A stretch of 64,000 bases of DNA from Moringa oleifera. Taxonomy: Eukaryota > Streptophyta > Magnoliopsida > Brassicales > Moringaceae. Every line of letters starts with the position of its first letter. Position 1 is the stretch's first letter. A program made the position numbers and the translations under genes. Shown here in pieces: positions 47,701 through 58,820 of this stretch. The stretch spans positions 2,482,501 through 2,546,500 of the forward strand of contig JAJFZO010000287.1 of assembly GCA_021397835.1 (NCBI GenBank), read 5' to 3'. Below the pieces are notes generated by a model. The model had not been told where the DNA came from, did no database searches, and saw only the letters and a list, made by a program, of their open reading frames with translations.

Positions 47701-48120
47701 AGATAAGGAGTTTGCTTGATTTTTTCTACAAGAACACTAACCATATAAAGAAGAAGTGCCCTAAGTATGCAAATAGCATGTTAAGAAAGGTATACTTCTC
47801 AACTTTATTGGTTCAGAAAGTCAATTTAGTTATTGTGCCTAATGATACTTAGTGGACAGATACTAGTGCTATTATTCACATAAGTGTCACTATGTAAGGT
47901 TGTCTCAAAAGCCAGTAGCCAACTGATGGTGAAAGATACATCTATATAGGAAATAGTGACAAAGCTAAGGTGGAAGCCATTGGTGTATTTAGGGTTTATC
48001 CAGGAACACATGTATCTCTAAATTTGGAGAATATTTTTATTGTATCGTCTTTTCGATGAAATTTGGTTTTTATGTCATGTTGGGACAAATTTGGTTACTA
48101 TTATTCTATTGAAATTGGAA
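47700..48120 (+). pseudogene. copia-2 zinc knuckle and aspartic protease
   Basis: 'FFYKNTNHIKKKCPKYAN' retains parts of the CX2CX4HX4C knuckle, with the first Cys residues lost. 'WTDTSAIIHISVTM' corresponds to the protease active site W-LDTGATIH, with Asp-Thr-Ser in place of Asp-Thr-Gly. 'DGERYIYIGNSDKAKVEAIG' follows. Ends at the MITE insertion. Confidence 0.78.
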
Positions 48121-48126
48121 ATTTTA

Positions 48127-48531
48127 GGGCATGTTTGGTTATGTTTTTGTTTTCTTTTTCTTTTTGAAAACTATTTTTAAAAATAATTTTTAAGAGTTGT
48201 ATTTTAGAAGAAAAAAAAGGAAAAAAATCGTTTGATAATATTATTTTAAAAACAATGTGTTAGAGTTTTTTTGAGTGATTGACAATTATAATAATGCCAT
48301 TAACGAAAACTTATTATTTGTGTTTTTAATTGTATTAAATTGAAAGTTAAAAAATAAAACAAAAACAATCTTAAGATGTTCTCTATTTTTTGTTTTAAAA
48401 ACTAAAAAACAAAAACCGTTTTTAGAATCAACTTTTACAAAACAGTTTTATCAAACAATATTTTTTTGTTCTTTTGTTTTTAAAAACCAAAAAAAAAAAA
48501 CTGTTTGTAGGAATATAAATCAAATAGGCCC
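48127..48531. mobile_element. MITE inserted in copia-2
   Basis: 405 bp with terminal inverted repeats GGGCATGTTTGGTTATGTTT and GGGCCTATTTGATTTATATT (complement of the right end), 15 of 20 alike. The interior is A- and T-rich with two long inverted tracts, no coding capacity. GGGCNTGTTTGGTT ends are typical of hAT-like MITEs. It splits the protease from the GAG-pre-integrase region. The target duplication is not clear. Confidence 0.7.
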
Positions 48532-48539
48532 TTATTATT

Positions 48540-49610
48540 TTTTAAAATTTAGGTTTAATTGGCACTATTTGTTTATGATAAGTTATACAAATTAAATACC
48601 ATAATTTTCAATGACAATGAAATAATGCACGTAAGCTATATTGGTGCAAAGTGACAATTGAAAAATGAGAGTTCCTTCATGTTATGACATAGATGCTTAG
48701 GACATATATCTAAAAACCACTTAGAAAGGATAATGTTATAATGAATTTTTAAATCCTTTAATATGTCGGATTTTGACATATGCATGGAATGTACTAAAGG
48801 AAATAGCACTGAAAAGAGGAATAAAGGTACAAAGTGTAGTAATATCTTGAAACTAATACATATAGATATTTGTGGTCCATTGCCTAAGGTTTCTTCGAAT
48901 GTTCAAACATATTTTGTTAGTTTTATAGATGATTATTCACGTTATAGTTATTTATATCTTATTCATGAGAAGTTGCAATCCTTGGACATGTTCAAACTCT
49001 TTAAAGACAAAGTTGAAAAATAATTAGGCAAAAAGATTAAGGTCGTGAAATCTAACCATGGTGGTGAGTAATACGACAGATATGATAGATCAAGAGAACA
49101 ATATCCTAAGCCTTTTGCTAAATACCTTGTTAAATGCAAGATAGTCCCTTAGTAAACCATGCTTGGTAAATCATAATAGAATGGTATAGCTGAGCGATGA
49201 AACCGAACCCTAAAAGATGTGGTTCAAAGTATGATGAATTTTACTTCTTTACAAGAGTCATTAGGGGGTGAAGCAATAAAGACTACAGTTTACTTACTAA
49301 ACAAAGTATTTAGAAAAATAGTAGTAAAGACCTTTTATAAATTATAGACAAGTAAAAGATAGAGCAACAAGCAATTACACAACTAGAGATGTCCAATTGA
49401 AGCTAGGCCATGTAAGCCTAATGAAAGGAAGTTGGACTCAAGAAGTGTCAGTTGTTATTTTATGGGTTATTTTGAAAAGTCTAGAGGTTTCAAGTTCTAC
49501 AACCCTTCGAACAAGTCGTGTTTTTGAGACAGACAATGCCAAGTATGCAATTTATTTTCAAAACCAATTGGTTATAAATGTATTTTCAAAACCAAATGAG
49601 ATTTAAAAGG
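48540..49610 (+). pseudogene. copia-2 GAG-pre-integrase and integrase
   Basis: 'MLWHRCLGHISKNHLERI' near 48690-48745 and 'SDFDICMECTKGNS' (48766-48808) form the GAG-pre-integrase with part of the HHCC zinc site. 'LIHIDICGPLPKVSS' holds the first catalytic Asp, 'YFVSFIDDYSRYSYLYLIHE' follows. The second Asp of the core is lost: 'VVKSNHGGE' replaces VVRSDRGGE (Asp to Asn). 'NGIAER-NRTLKDVVQSMM' carries the Glu. The frame 49397-49606 gives 'VFETDNAKYAIYFQN'. One 86-codon frame is open (48763-49023). Confidence 0.87.
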
Positions 49611-49679
49611 CAATATTAAAAGGTATAAGGCCAACCTTTTGCCAAAGACTTCACTCAAAATGAATGCATTGATTACAAG

Positions 49680-50195
49680 GGAACCTTCTCACTTGTTTTA
49701 AGAAAGGCTCGTTCAAGGTAATCATGGCACTTATAGCACATGATAGTTTAAAGCTACATCAAATGGACATAAAGATTGCATTTCTTAATGGAGAAATAAA
49801 TAAGACTATATACAAGGTGCAAAAGAAATTAAAAAAAATTAAGTTTAAGGACTTAAAACACCTAGTATGCAATTTAAAGAAGTTTATTTATGATCTCAAG
49901 TAGGCATCTCATCAATGGTATCAAAAATTTGATCTGGTGATTACTTCATTTGGTTTTAAAGAGAACATTGTTAATCAATATATATAGCTAGAGTTCAGTA
50001 GGACAAAGTTTATCGTTTTTGTGCTTTATACAAATAATATCAAGTAGTGATAAAGCGTTATTGCATGATACAAGAAGTTTCTATCCAATCATTTTGAAAT
50101 GATGGATCTTAATGATGTATATTTTATGCTAGGTATACAGATCCATGGTGATCGTTCAAGAGGTATACTTAGGCTATCACAAAAGAAAGAAAACA
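49680..50195 (+). pseudogene. copia-2 reverse transcriptase, 5' part
   Basis: 'LHQMDIKIAFLNGEINKTIY' region near 49755-49815, 'HLVCNLKKFIYDLK-ASHQWY' (49857-49920), 'FVLYTNNIK' in place of the catalytic FVLYVDDI (both Asp lost to Asn, G-to-A) near 50020-50045, then 'MMDLNDVYFMLGIQIHGDRSR'-like sequence, ending 'GILRLSQKK' at 50185. The reading breaks at the 2.9-kb insertion. Confidence 0.85.
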
Positions 50196-51979
50196 TCACT
50201 ACAAGAAAGTTAATATAAAAGAAAGTATAGAGAGTATCAAGAAAGCATTAAGTTAGTATAATATCAAGAGTTGTCAAGATAGCAGAAATGTATCAAAATT
50301 GTATCAAGATTGTATCAAGAAGGTATTAAGATAGCAAAAAAGTGAAGAATTCAATCAAATGATTAATTGCTATCATAGAACCACCAAAGAATTACAAGAG
50401 TTGAAACAAAATTGTACAAGAATTAAAACAAAAGTTAGGGATGAAATCTTATATCTATTATTCCTGTTAGACAAGTCTCAATTTCGACCATTTCCTTATC
50501 ATTGAGGAACTAGAATTGAAAGCTCTCAAATATTCAAGATTCACTCATTAAAAAGTTTATTTCTTTTTAGGAATGCAAAGGTTTTCTTCCTTCATTTCTT
50601 TCTTCTATATCACTTCTCTTTCTGCCTTATCTTTCTTGCTATCTCTACCTTCTCTTTTTTTCTCCCTTATTTTTTATCCTTGAAAGGGAATTTAGCACAT
50701 TTGTTTATAGGATCTGGGGCAGGTGCAGGTTTTATCAACCAAGTAACGTGGGATGAACATGATAAAAAACTTTGCGTGGGTTTTCATCTTAACTCAGTAT
50801 TTGCTTAAAAAAAGGAATCTACTTGAGGAATTTGGCATGGCTACAATGTAAATCTTGATGTGCTCTCAATATGAAATTTATAGCCTTGTCTATTAAAATT
50901 GTAACACCATTAGAATCATCTTATTTGGATTATAGATAAGGAAGTTATGATCAAAGCATTATAGTAGCATAGCTACTCCCTCAATTTTGTCTTGTGACTT
51001 TGGCCTTACTTTATGACTTGATTTATGCTAATCCTTGAAGACTTACAACTTTAAAATTATAGATCTCTTTTCCATCATTGAGAAGGCTCTTAGAACACTC
51101 CATTTAGTGTTAAATGGAGGAGCTATACTCGGAGTACTGTAACTATAATGTGGTTCACTCTGTTTGAGTGCCATGCAAAGTCGACCTTGATTTACAGTTG
51201 AACATTGACTGAATCTTTAAATGAATAAACTTAGAATTTGTAAAGTTATTGTTTAGATTTCCATAGTATCTTAAATGGCTTTAATCGCATCCCAAACGAG
51301 AAAGTTATGGTCAATATACCACAACAGTATTGAAAAAGAGCAAAGCCATAGATGATTCGAATGATTGGGTTGGTATGAATGCACTATTTGTACCACTTAT
51401 AGTTCGTTAAATTAACTGAAACTGATAAACGATCAAATATTGCTAAGGATTAACCCTAACAAAGTAAGACACAATGTCTCAAAACTTGATAAATCTTTTC
51501 ATGGTGAGATCAAATCTTGATAAACATGTAGCCTGATGTGTGCAAATGAAAAAAACACCTAACCTAAACTTAATCTTGATGATGAAAGGAACCCGATGAA
51601 GGAAATCCTGATGAGTCATCTACAGCATAAACTGTGATGAAGAAAACTCTTGATCTTAAAAAGTCTAATGAGAATTATAGTAAATCTTGATCTTAGGCTT
51701 CTAGACTAGAGAATGAGTTTTTAATGAAGTTAATTTTATAAAAGCAAAATTAGATGTCAACAATTGCCCCTCTTTATTTAATGCTTTGTGTATCAAAGTT
51801 TAGATAAAGAGTTCAAGACAACTAATTTTGCTCCATAATCGAATTTTTGAGTTTTCCCTATAGTATAATATTTTTTTTAAAAAAAAATTGAGTCTAAGTA
51901 CCTAACGTGAAGTAAAAAACCAATCATGTCTAAGGTGATATTGCCCAATGATTGGTAGGAAACCAATTTTATCTAAGGC

Positions 51980-52345
51980 ATTATTAGTCTAAGTAATTCA
52001 ATAAAGGTTTGAGCCATCACATTTGATATTAGTCTGAGTAGTTTGATAGAAGGACTATACCATTGCATTTGAGATTAGTTTGAGTAGTTCGATGGAGGAT
52101 TGCATATCTAAAATTAGTTTGAGTAGTCCGATAAAAGGACTGGGTTATCACATCTAAGATTAGTTTAAGTAGTTCGATAAAAGGATTTGGTCATCACATC
52201 TGAAATTAGTTTGAGTTGATTGATGGAGGGATTAAGCCATTGCATCTGAGATTAGTTTGAGTTGATTGATGGAAGGACTAGGCTGTCAGATCTGAAACGA
52301 GTCTATATAGTTCAATGGAGGGGTTGGGTTATTGCATCTGAGATT
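51980..52345 (+). repeat. 46-bp minisatellite, about 8 units
   Basis: Units start ATTAGTTTGAGTAGTTCGAT, continue GGA-GGA-T-GGCCATTGCA and end TCTGAG. Six of eight are 45-46 bp; one is shortened to about 39. Variation is mostly transitions. Confidence 0.9.
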
Positions 52346-52936
52346 ATACTCAATGTGAGCTCTGAGCTATGACATCTAAGGCATAAGTATGTTTCAAATT
52401 CCACCACCAGACCCGATCTAGAAATGAAGCCTGAAGTGAGTTGTTGTCAGGATAGTTTTATTCCTTTCTTCCTAATTTTTCTTTAATCTCTTGCGAGGAT
52501 ATTCTTTGCTTTTTTGATTGAAGTCTTCATATGAACATATGTACATCATGTATTATCATCATTACTAAAATTCTTATACGTGCCATATTTATGCAACAAT
52601 ACCTCTCTCACTTTTTCTCCATTTCTTTAACTCTTATGTGTGTGTGTATAAATATATATATTTGGCCAATGTGCATCCCGGGTTCTTTCTTATATTCATA
52701 ACTAAAATCATAAGCATTGTTAAGCTGTTCCTAAATTATGATGAATTCTTTTGAGGAGCTGTATGTAATTTTCCTCTGACGAATGTAATTCGTGCTTAGA
52801 GTTTATACCTTTTAAAGGTTCATGGCTTGTTTTACCAGCCTTAGTGATAGATAATACTATTAGGTACTTAAGCTCTCCATTATCATAATAATCACTCTCC
52901 CTTCTGTGTTTCTTTTTCTTAATTGTTTCTTCTCTT

Positions 52937-52950
52937 CCCCCCCCCCCCCC
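52937..52950 (+). repeat. C14 homopolymer
   Basis: Fourteen C in a row in an otherwise AT-rich region, next to a T/C-rich stretch. Length may be unstable or a sequencing estimate. Confidence 0.9.
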
Positions 52951-53060
52951 AAAATTGTGTTTTTTCCATCTCTCTCAATTTTCTATGGAATTATCCTTTA
53001 TCTTGGCCTGATGTTATTCCAAACAACCTAATTATGCTTAAATCCTAAGGAAACAGAATG

Positions 53061-53690
53061 AATCTTAACTATAATGAGGCTGTTGGACAGATATTTAAGT
53101 AACCTTGGATTGATTCATTAGAAAGCAATGAAATGGGTTATGTGGTATTTGCAAAGAACACAGGATTTCATTTTCACATATCGAAAATCACTTAGAAGTT
53201 ATCATATACTAACACTCTAGCTTTGCTGGGTGCTTAGATATTAGAAGATTCACTTTAGGCTATGGTTTCATGCTAATTGGAGGAGCTGTTTCTTGGAGAA
53301 GTATTAAATAGTCGTATACAACTACTTTCACCAAGGAAGCTGAGTTTATCGCCTGTTATGAAGCATTTAACCATAGGGTATGGCTGTGAAACTTTATCAT
53401 CGAGCTACAAATTATTGGTATTAAAAGATCACTGAGAATTAACTATGAAAATAAAGTCGTTAAGTTGTATTCTAAGAACAACAACAGCTTATCAAAGTCT
53501 AAACACATTGATATCAAGTTCTTAATGGTAAAGAAAATAGTTTAAAGTGGTTAAGTGTCAATTGAACATATTAGTACTAATTTCATAATAGTTGATCCAT
53601 TCACTAAAGGCTTGTCACTTATGGTGTTTTATAAGCATGTGGGTCGCATGGGGCTTCTTCTTTTGGATGATGTATTCATTTAGTTAGAGC
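53061..53690 (+). pseudogene. copia-2 RNase H domain
   Basis: 'HWKAMKWVMWYLQRTQDFIF' type text near 53115-53175, then the C-terminal RNase H blocks through frame changes: 'YSKNNNSLSKSKHIDIKFL' (53470-53525), 'VSIEHISTNFIIVDPFTKGL' (53560-53615) and 'HVGRMGLLLLDDVF' (53635-53685). These are the standard end of plant copia polyproteins. Many stops. Confidence 0.82.
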
Positions 53691-54115
53691 TTGTATGTAC
53701 TTTAGTTGATTAATACATATGAGATTATACATTATTTGTTTTAGTTATAATACATATTAAGATTTAGTGATATGATATATATTTGATTTGATAACTCTGA
53801 AACATAAAAACCGTGACTTACTCTAGTTGTTTAGCATATGGTACTTGTAAATATGATTATTGAGTCTCTTTTAGGTTTTAAAGTGGACCAATTGAAAATA
53901 AGCATGTGTGGATCACATTTCATATAATTTTTAATGTTACACCCTATTTGATCGATGTCATTAACTATATTGGTATTATCATTATGGATTGGCCTTGTTA
54001 TCATGGACCAGATTGTGGTTAAGGTGTTTCTATCATAAAGTAGTATTATTAAGCTCAACTAAGGATATTTAGCCAAACATTATGTACAATAAAACATGTA
54101 ACCCAAGTGAGAGAT
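53691..54115 (+). other. copia-2 3' UTR and polypurine tract
   Basis: Non-coding sequence after pol. AAGTGAGAGA at 54105-54114 is like the AAGTGGGAGAT polypurine tract that precedes copia 3' LTRs. A minus ORF at 53831-54058 has no recognisable product. Confidence 0.6.
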
Positions 54116-54669
54116 TAATGGTATTTCTCAAATTTAGGCTTACATGTAATATGCATAACACATGGCTTTGCCAAGGAATTTTAGGCTCGATAACGTGATC
54201 TATATGTTTTAAATAATAGGCTATAAAAATATCAATAATTTAAGTAATATTGACTAAGTACGTAGAAACTCATAATTCAGTAATGTTATTAATGATGGGT
54301 TGATAACATAATTGGGTATATATGTATAAAGCAGAAAATAGGATTATGGTTCCCAAAGGGAAAAAAAGTTAGAAGAAAGTTACAGAAGTTATTAAAAGTT
54401 ACAATATAAAAGGTAACTTGATGTTTCTCCTTATCCCATCAACAAAATATATCACATTGTATCCCCTCCTTATACCTTTAGAAGATCAATCAACCACAGC
54501 GATAATGGCCACCAGAATTGATTCAGGTAAGTTTTTGTACTCTTAACTGTTAACCTTCATGATCTATATGATCCAGATATATGAACATGATATTTGAAAA
54601 TCTATTTATGATTTTCTTATAGTAGAGATCAACATATTCAAGTTAACTTAAACCCTAAGATGTCTTTCA
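54116..54669 (+). repeat. copia-2 3' LTR (about 554 bp)
   Basis: Starts near TTAATGGTATTTCTC after the purine tract and ends TGTCTTTCA as the 5' LTR does. It keeps about 250 bp that the 5' copy lacks, including 'ATCACATTGTATCCCCTCC' and TATA-like ACAATATAAAAGG (54400-54412), a plausible LTR promoter. Confidence 0.75.
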
Positions 54670-55340
54670 AATAAATCTTACAAATTCTCCTCCAAATTCA
54701 ATTCTTTTTTCCTTAATAAAATCATACTCAACAATTTTTTTAAGTGATATTTTTCATTTCTTCATTCATTTTCATCTCACTCAACTTTTTTCTTACTAGA
54801 TTTTTAAAATTTATGATTTATCAATCTAATCCTCCAAAATTCAACTAATGTTTTACTAAAATATTTCAAATTATCGCTTAATAACGTGGATAAGATATCC
54901 TAATTGAATCCACATTAGGGTGGTTTGTGAAAGTTTTATGAGTTTGGAACTAAATTTGACTTGTGTTAAAAGAAAAGTCCAAGATTTGGATAGCGCGAAT
55001 TTTGATCTTTCATGGTGTTATAAGCATGATTGGAGATAATTTGTCTATAACAGGTGAGACAATCAATTAAAAAGATCATATGATAAAATGCTTTGTGCTA
55101 AAATGCATTTCACATATTACATACAATTGATGAGGATGTTTCCTTACCATTTGTTCTTTGCTAAATACCAAGGACAAATTGCCTTAGAAAAAGCTTACCT
55201 ATTAATTTTAGAGACTTCATTTATATATTTTAAATTTGACATTTTAATTTATACATAATAATACTTTATTTAATTTTCTTATTTGTGTTATAATTTTTAA
55301 AATAAAAATCTTAAAAAATCTTGAAGTTTATATTATATTA
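54670..55340. other. AT-rich intergenic DNA
   Basis: No ORF of note, no repeat ends that I can define. Confidence 0.5.
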
Positions 55341-55620
55341 TCAATTAAACTTTTATATTCAAAATGTGACAAATTAAACATTTATCTATCAATTTGGTTT
55401 AAACTAAACTTTTTCAAAAAAAATATCAAAAATTTAAAATATTGTATAATAATTTTGACCTGAAATTTTTCATAAATGTAAAGAAATATTCAAGCTACCA
55501 TCATAAAAGATTTTATTATTTTTTTATCACTTAATTTTTTTTAATTTACACTAAAAAATTTACAAAATTTATCAAAAAATATTTTGCATCAAAAATTATT
55601 TAAATTTAAGGGATGGATCC
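55340..55620 (+). repeat. AT-rich dispersed repeat, copy 2 (plus orientation)
   Basis: Same motif order as copy 1: 'AAATGTGACAAATTAAACAT', 'TCAAAAAAAATATCAAAAAT', 'TTTTCATAAATGTAAAGAAA' and 'TATTCAAGCTACCATCATAA'. Copy 3 lies about 0.9 kb away in inverted orientation. Confidence 0.55.
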
Positions 55621-56559
55621 CAAATAAAGTAAAGAATTCATGTGGGTCATTTTTGATGTATTTCAACAATAAAATTACTTTTAAGTTTTCATAATTATTT
55701 GAATTAAGCTTTAATATACATCAAATTAATAAATTAATATTTAATTTATTATTTTTTAAATATGATAGTTTAATTAATAACATGTGATTTAAATTTATGA
55801 GCATGTATACTAAGCTTGGAGTATTTCGTACTAATATATGGATATTATCAATTCAGGTAATTTATTACTCTTAAGATAGAAAAGTAACAGAATAAATGAT
55901 ATTAACGATGTCCTTAGGTACATAAATAATGTTTAAACATGATTTAATCTAAACTATTATTTAAAATAATGTTGACAATTTTTGCAATGTTTACTGTTTT
56001 ATAATTATTTTTTGAATTTTTTTTAATGATCTAATAATGAGTCATTAACTCTTACCTGCAAACTTTGTTTGTTAAGGGTACTTGTGACCTCAAGATCATT
56101 TTTACATCAATCAAACTTCATAAACGATGTCATTTTCACGTTATTTTCATTTTTTACTCTATCAAAATCATTATTATGATTAAATTATCGACAATAAAAT
56201 TCACTTTTTTCTATTTTTTTTACCACATCTTGTAGTTTCAAATCTTCAAGTCATTGGTATGTTTGATCAATCTAATTGATTAGTCTGAGTAATTGGTTTA
56301 GTTATCAAGTTAATGGCATTAGTACAACTTGGCGATGTAACACCTTGGAATTTAGGTGAGATTAAGGGAATCCAATATTGTAACATAACACATATACATG
56401 ATACGTCAATCCATATTTGTTTGAAATATTTTTTTTTCATAATTTATAATATTAAAGAAATTTAAACTATTAGTATTTTTTATTTTAAATTTTAAACAAT
56501 TGATTAGGTCAATTACAATCTTAATGTTTCAATTTAGTGTAATTTAAACTTTGATTCAA

Positions 56560-56940
56560 ATTGAGATAAAAATTAATAATATTTTTGTTATTGAAACATT
56601 TCAAAACTGACTCAAATAAATTTCATACTCAATTTTAAATATACTGTTCAAATTTTAATATTTTTTGAATTATGATTTAGTTTCAATAAATTTCTCAAGA
56701 TATTGATAGCATAAAATTTTTAAAAAAAAATTGAAAATTTTATGTGATGGTAGCTTAAATATTTTTTTTATGTATAAAAAATGTTAAATCAAGTCGTCCC
56801 CAATTTTAATGTTCTTAATTTTTTTATTTTTTTGATAGGATAAAAATTGAATTAAATTGAAAAGTTAAGAGTATAATTAAATCAATCAATATTTTAGGGT
56901 TCAAATTTAAAGGCAAGAAGTGTTCAAAATTGATATTTGC
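56560..56940 (-). repeat. AT-rich dispersed repeat, copy 3 (minus orientation)
   Basis: The reverse complement reads 'ATTGATTGATTTAATTATAC', 'TATCAAAAAAATAAAAAAAT' and 'TTTAAGCTACCATCACATAA', matching copies 1 and 2. With copy 2 it forms a large imperfect inverted repeat around 55620-56560. Confidence 0.6.
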
Positions 56941-57480
56941 ATGGAAAGAGAGCCAATTTTGATGAAATTACTTTGACGAAAACAAAAAAAATTAGAATCA
57001 GTTTACAATATAATAAAGATAATAAGGCAAAAGAAAGAAATAAAAAGAAAAACAATAAAAAAAAAAGTTGAAATAGGAGTGTTAGATGGTAATTCGATAC
57101 AAAAGTTAAAATTAATTACTTGAATACCTGAAATTATAAGATAAATATTATGCACAATTTCAAAATTTTTTTCTAATGTTTACTTTAAAGCTTTGTCTTC
57201 AAATAAACTCTAATTGATGAGAAATATTTAAAATAAATTTTATCAAAAAATTTAAATATTTATATTAAAAATAAATATTTTAATTTTTAATAATTTTATA
57301 AATTTTATTTTAATTATTTTTTATTAATTAAAATTTATTTTAAAATATTTCAAAATTTAAAATAAAAAATAAGAAAGAAATATTTTTAAAATTTTTAAAT
57401 AATAATTATTCAAAATTAAATTTGGTTAAAGTTACTTGGCCAAATTATTCATTACTTTAACCTCATAGTACAATCTACCT
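56941..57480. other. very AT-rich intergenic DNA
   Basis: Over most of 57100-57420 nearly all bases are A or T; no feature. Confidence 0.6.
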
Positions 57481-57800
57481 CATCATGGAAAAAGTGTCGG
57501 CAAAGAGAGAGAAAAGGAGGGGAATGCACTGAGTCCACGTGATTTGCTGCTGATTTTAGTTATTTTTGGCACGTGAAACGAAATCATGAAAACGATCGAA
57601 AGAGAAAGAGGGAGAGAGACAAGGGATGGGACAATTTCACCACACTCGCTAGCAACAAAAGAAAATTTAAAAGGCCCTTTGTTTGCTTCTCCTCTACTCC
57701 GCCACTGCCAGCCAACAGACTTTTACCGTACAGTTCTTACAGCCGACTGACTCATTTGCTATTTATTCACCCATCATCTTGGAACTTACTTTTCCATTAG
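57481..57800 (+). promoter_or_regulatory. GC-richer promoter-like segment with two G-boxes
   Basis: An island of ordinary composition in AT-rich DNA. It has perfect CACGTG at 57536-57541 and 57570-57575, 34 bases apart, a purine-rich block (57587-57625) and a pyrimidine-rich block with CTCCTCTACTCC (57687-57700). The small ORF 57573-57800 codes nothing recognisable and starts inside the second G-box. It may be a promoter or 5' leader fragment of a gene that is not otherwise present in the window. Confidence 0.4.
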
Positions 57801-58140
57801 CTACTTTTATGTAATATAATATAATATTATTAATTAAACAAAATCAAGTAGTGCAAAAAATCTTGAAACATGAAAGATGGAAACCCTAGTTAGCTAATGG
57901 TTATAAAATAAAATAAATGTTTGAAGTATCAATTAATAATAATTGATAGTAATTGTTTTTTAATTTTATTCTAAAAATCACCATCACAAAGTGATTTTAG
58001 ATCATTATTTTATTGAATTATTAAATTAATTTTTAATACATAATTTTATTATTATTATGATTTAGTATTGTAATTATGTTGTATTGAGAAGGGACCTTAT
58101 TATACAACACCTATTTATAGACTCTCGCCGTAAGAATTAC
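57801..58140. other. AT-rich intergenic DNA
   Basis: Nothing recognisable beyond a TAATATAATATAATATTATT stretch. Confidence 0.5.
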
Positions 58141-58820
58141 AAGATTCAATGATTGATTTTTACATCGTTTAAGTATTTATTGTTAAAAAAAATAGTAATA
58201 AATTAGCGACAAAATTTCAGGTACAAGGTTGAACTCCTCAATCTAATGACAAAATTCAAAGGTCAACAACCAAATGATGATATAAAATCAATATGATTTT
58301 GTTGCTAATTTCATCACTCAATTAAGTGAGAAATTTAATCCCTTCGTTAAATTAAGTGAAAAATCTAATTTTTTCATTAATATTTAATAATTTAAATTAT
58401 ATTTAATTTATAAATTTAATTAACATGTTTAGCTAATATAATTTTATAAAATTTTATTTATTATATGATCGATAAATTAATATTATTGATAAAATAAAAA
58501 TAAAAATTATATATATAAATTAAAAATATATACATGATTGCATAATATTTTGTTCATTTTTAAAACAAAACAAAATAAAATAAAAATATTATTGTAATAA
58601 TAAAATTATGCACCACTTGGATTAGGGTCGATAATGGGTTATGTTGGGTCAGTCTAACCTACAAAATCTTAATCTTAACTCAGCTTGTAACAAAACTCAA
58701 TGAGCTTTTGATAACAACTGGTCGGGTCAAAGCTACTTAGTTGAAAAATATGCTACTCATGACCTATGGCTTGATCCATCGGGTCACATTGACGAATTAT
58801 CTTATTAAATTTTAAACGAG
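58141..58820. repeat. TE-like non-coding fragments
   Basis: 58190-58380 has 'TTAGCGACAAAATTTCA', 'TTGTTGCTAATTTCATCACT' and two 'TTAAATTAAGTGA-AAA' copies, reminiscent of CACTA subterminal sequence. 58625-58800 has repeated GGGTC/GGGTTA/GGTCGGGTC motifs in a pattern often seen in plant DNA transposons. No ends found. Confidence 0.35.

Larger units (their letters stand above)
50196..53060. mobile_element. 2.9-kb unclassified insertion in copia-2
   Basis: Non-coding DNA replacing the RT/RNase H junction of copia-2. It contains short GTATCAAGA tandem copies (50210-50340), a pyrimidine-rich stretch with a TATA-like context (50570-50690), a 46-bp minisatellite (51980-52345), TG and TA microsatellites (52633-52662) and a C14 run. 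Long non-coding DNA with promoter-like and repeat segments would suit a solo LTR or a large retrotransposon derivative, but I found no clean ends or target duplication. A segment of copia coding DNA is missing at the junction. Confidence 0.5.
45283..54669 (+). mobile_element. Ty1/copia element 2 with both LTRs, multiply interrupted
   Basis: A 5' LTR, primer site, gag, protease, GAG-pre-integrase, integrase, RT, RNase H and 3' LTR occur in order on the plus strand. The two LTRs share the block 'CATAACACATGGCTTT', 'TTTAAATAATA-(A/G)CTATAAAA', 'GTTGATAACATAA-TGGGTATAT', 'ATATGAACATGATATTTGAAA' and the end 'CCCTAAGATGTCTTTCA'. The 5' LTR is shorter owing to two internal deletions (about 29 and 220 bp). 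Coding DNA is disrupted by stops, a MITE (48127-48531) and a 2.9-kb insertion near 50195-53060. The element is dead but its layout is complete. Confidence 0.85.

Noticed and set aside
50197..50209. CACTACAAGAAAG as a CACTA terminal repeat at the copia-2 insertion
   Set aside because: No complementary CTTGTAGTG end was found near 53060 or elsewhere in the insert, and no subterminal motif array.
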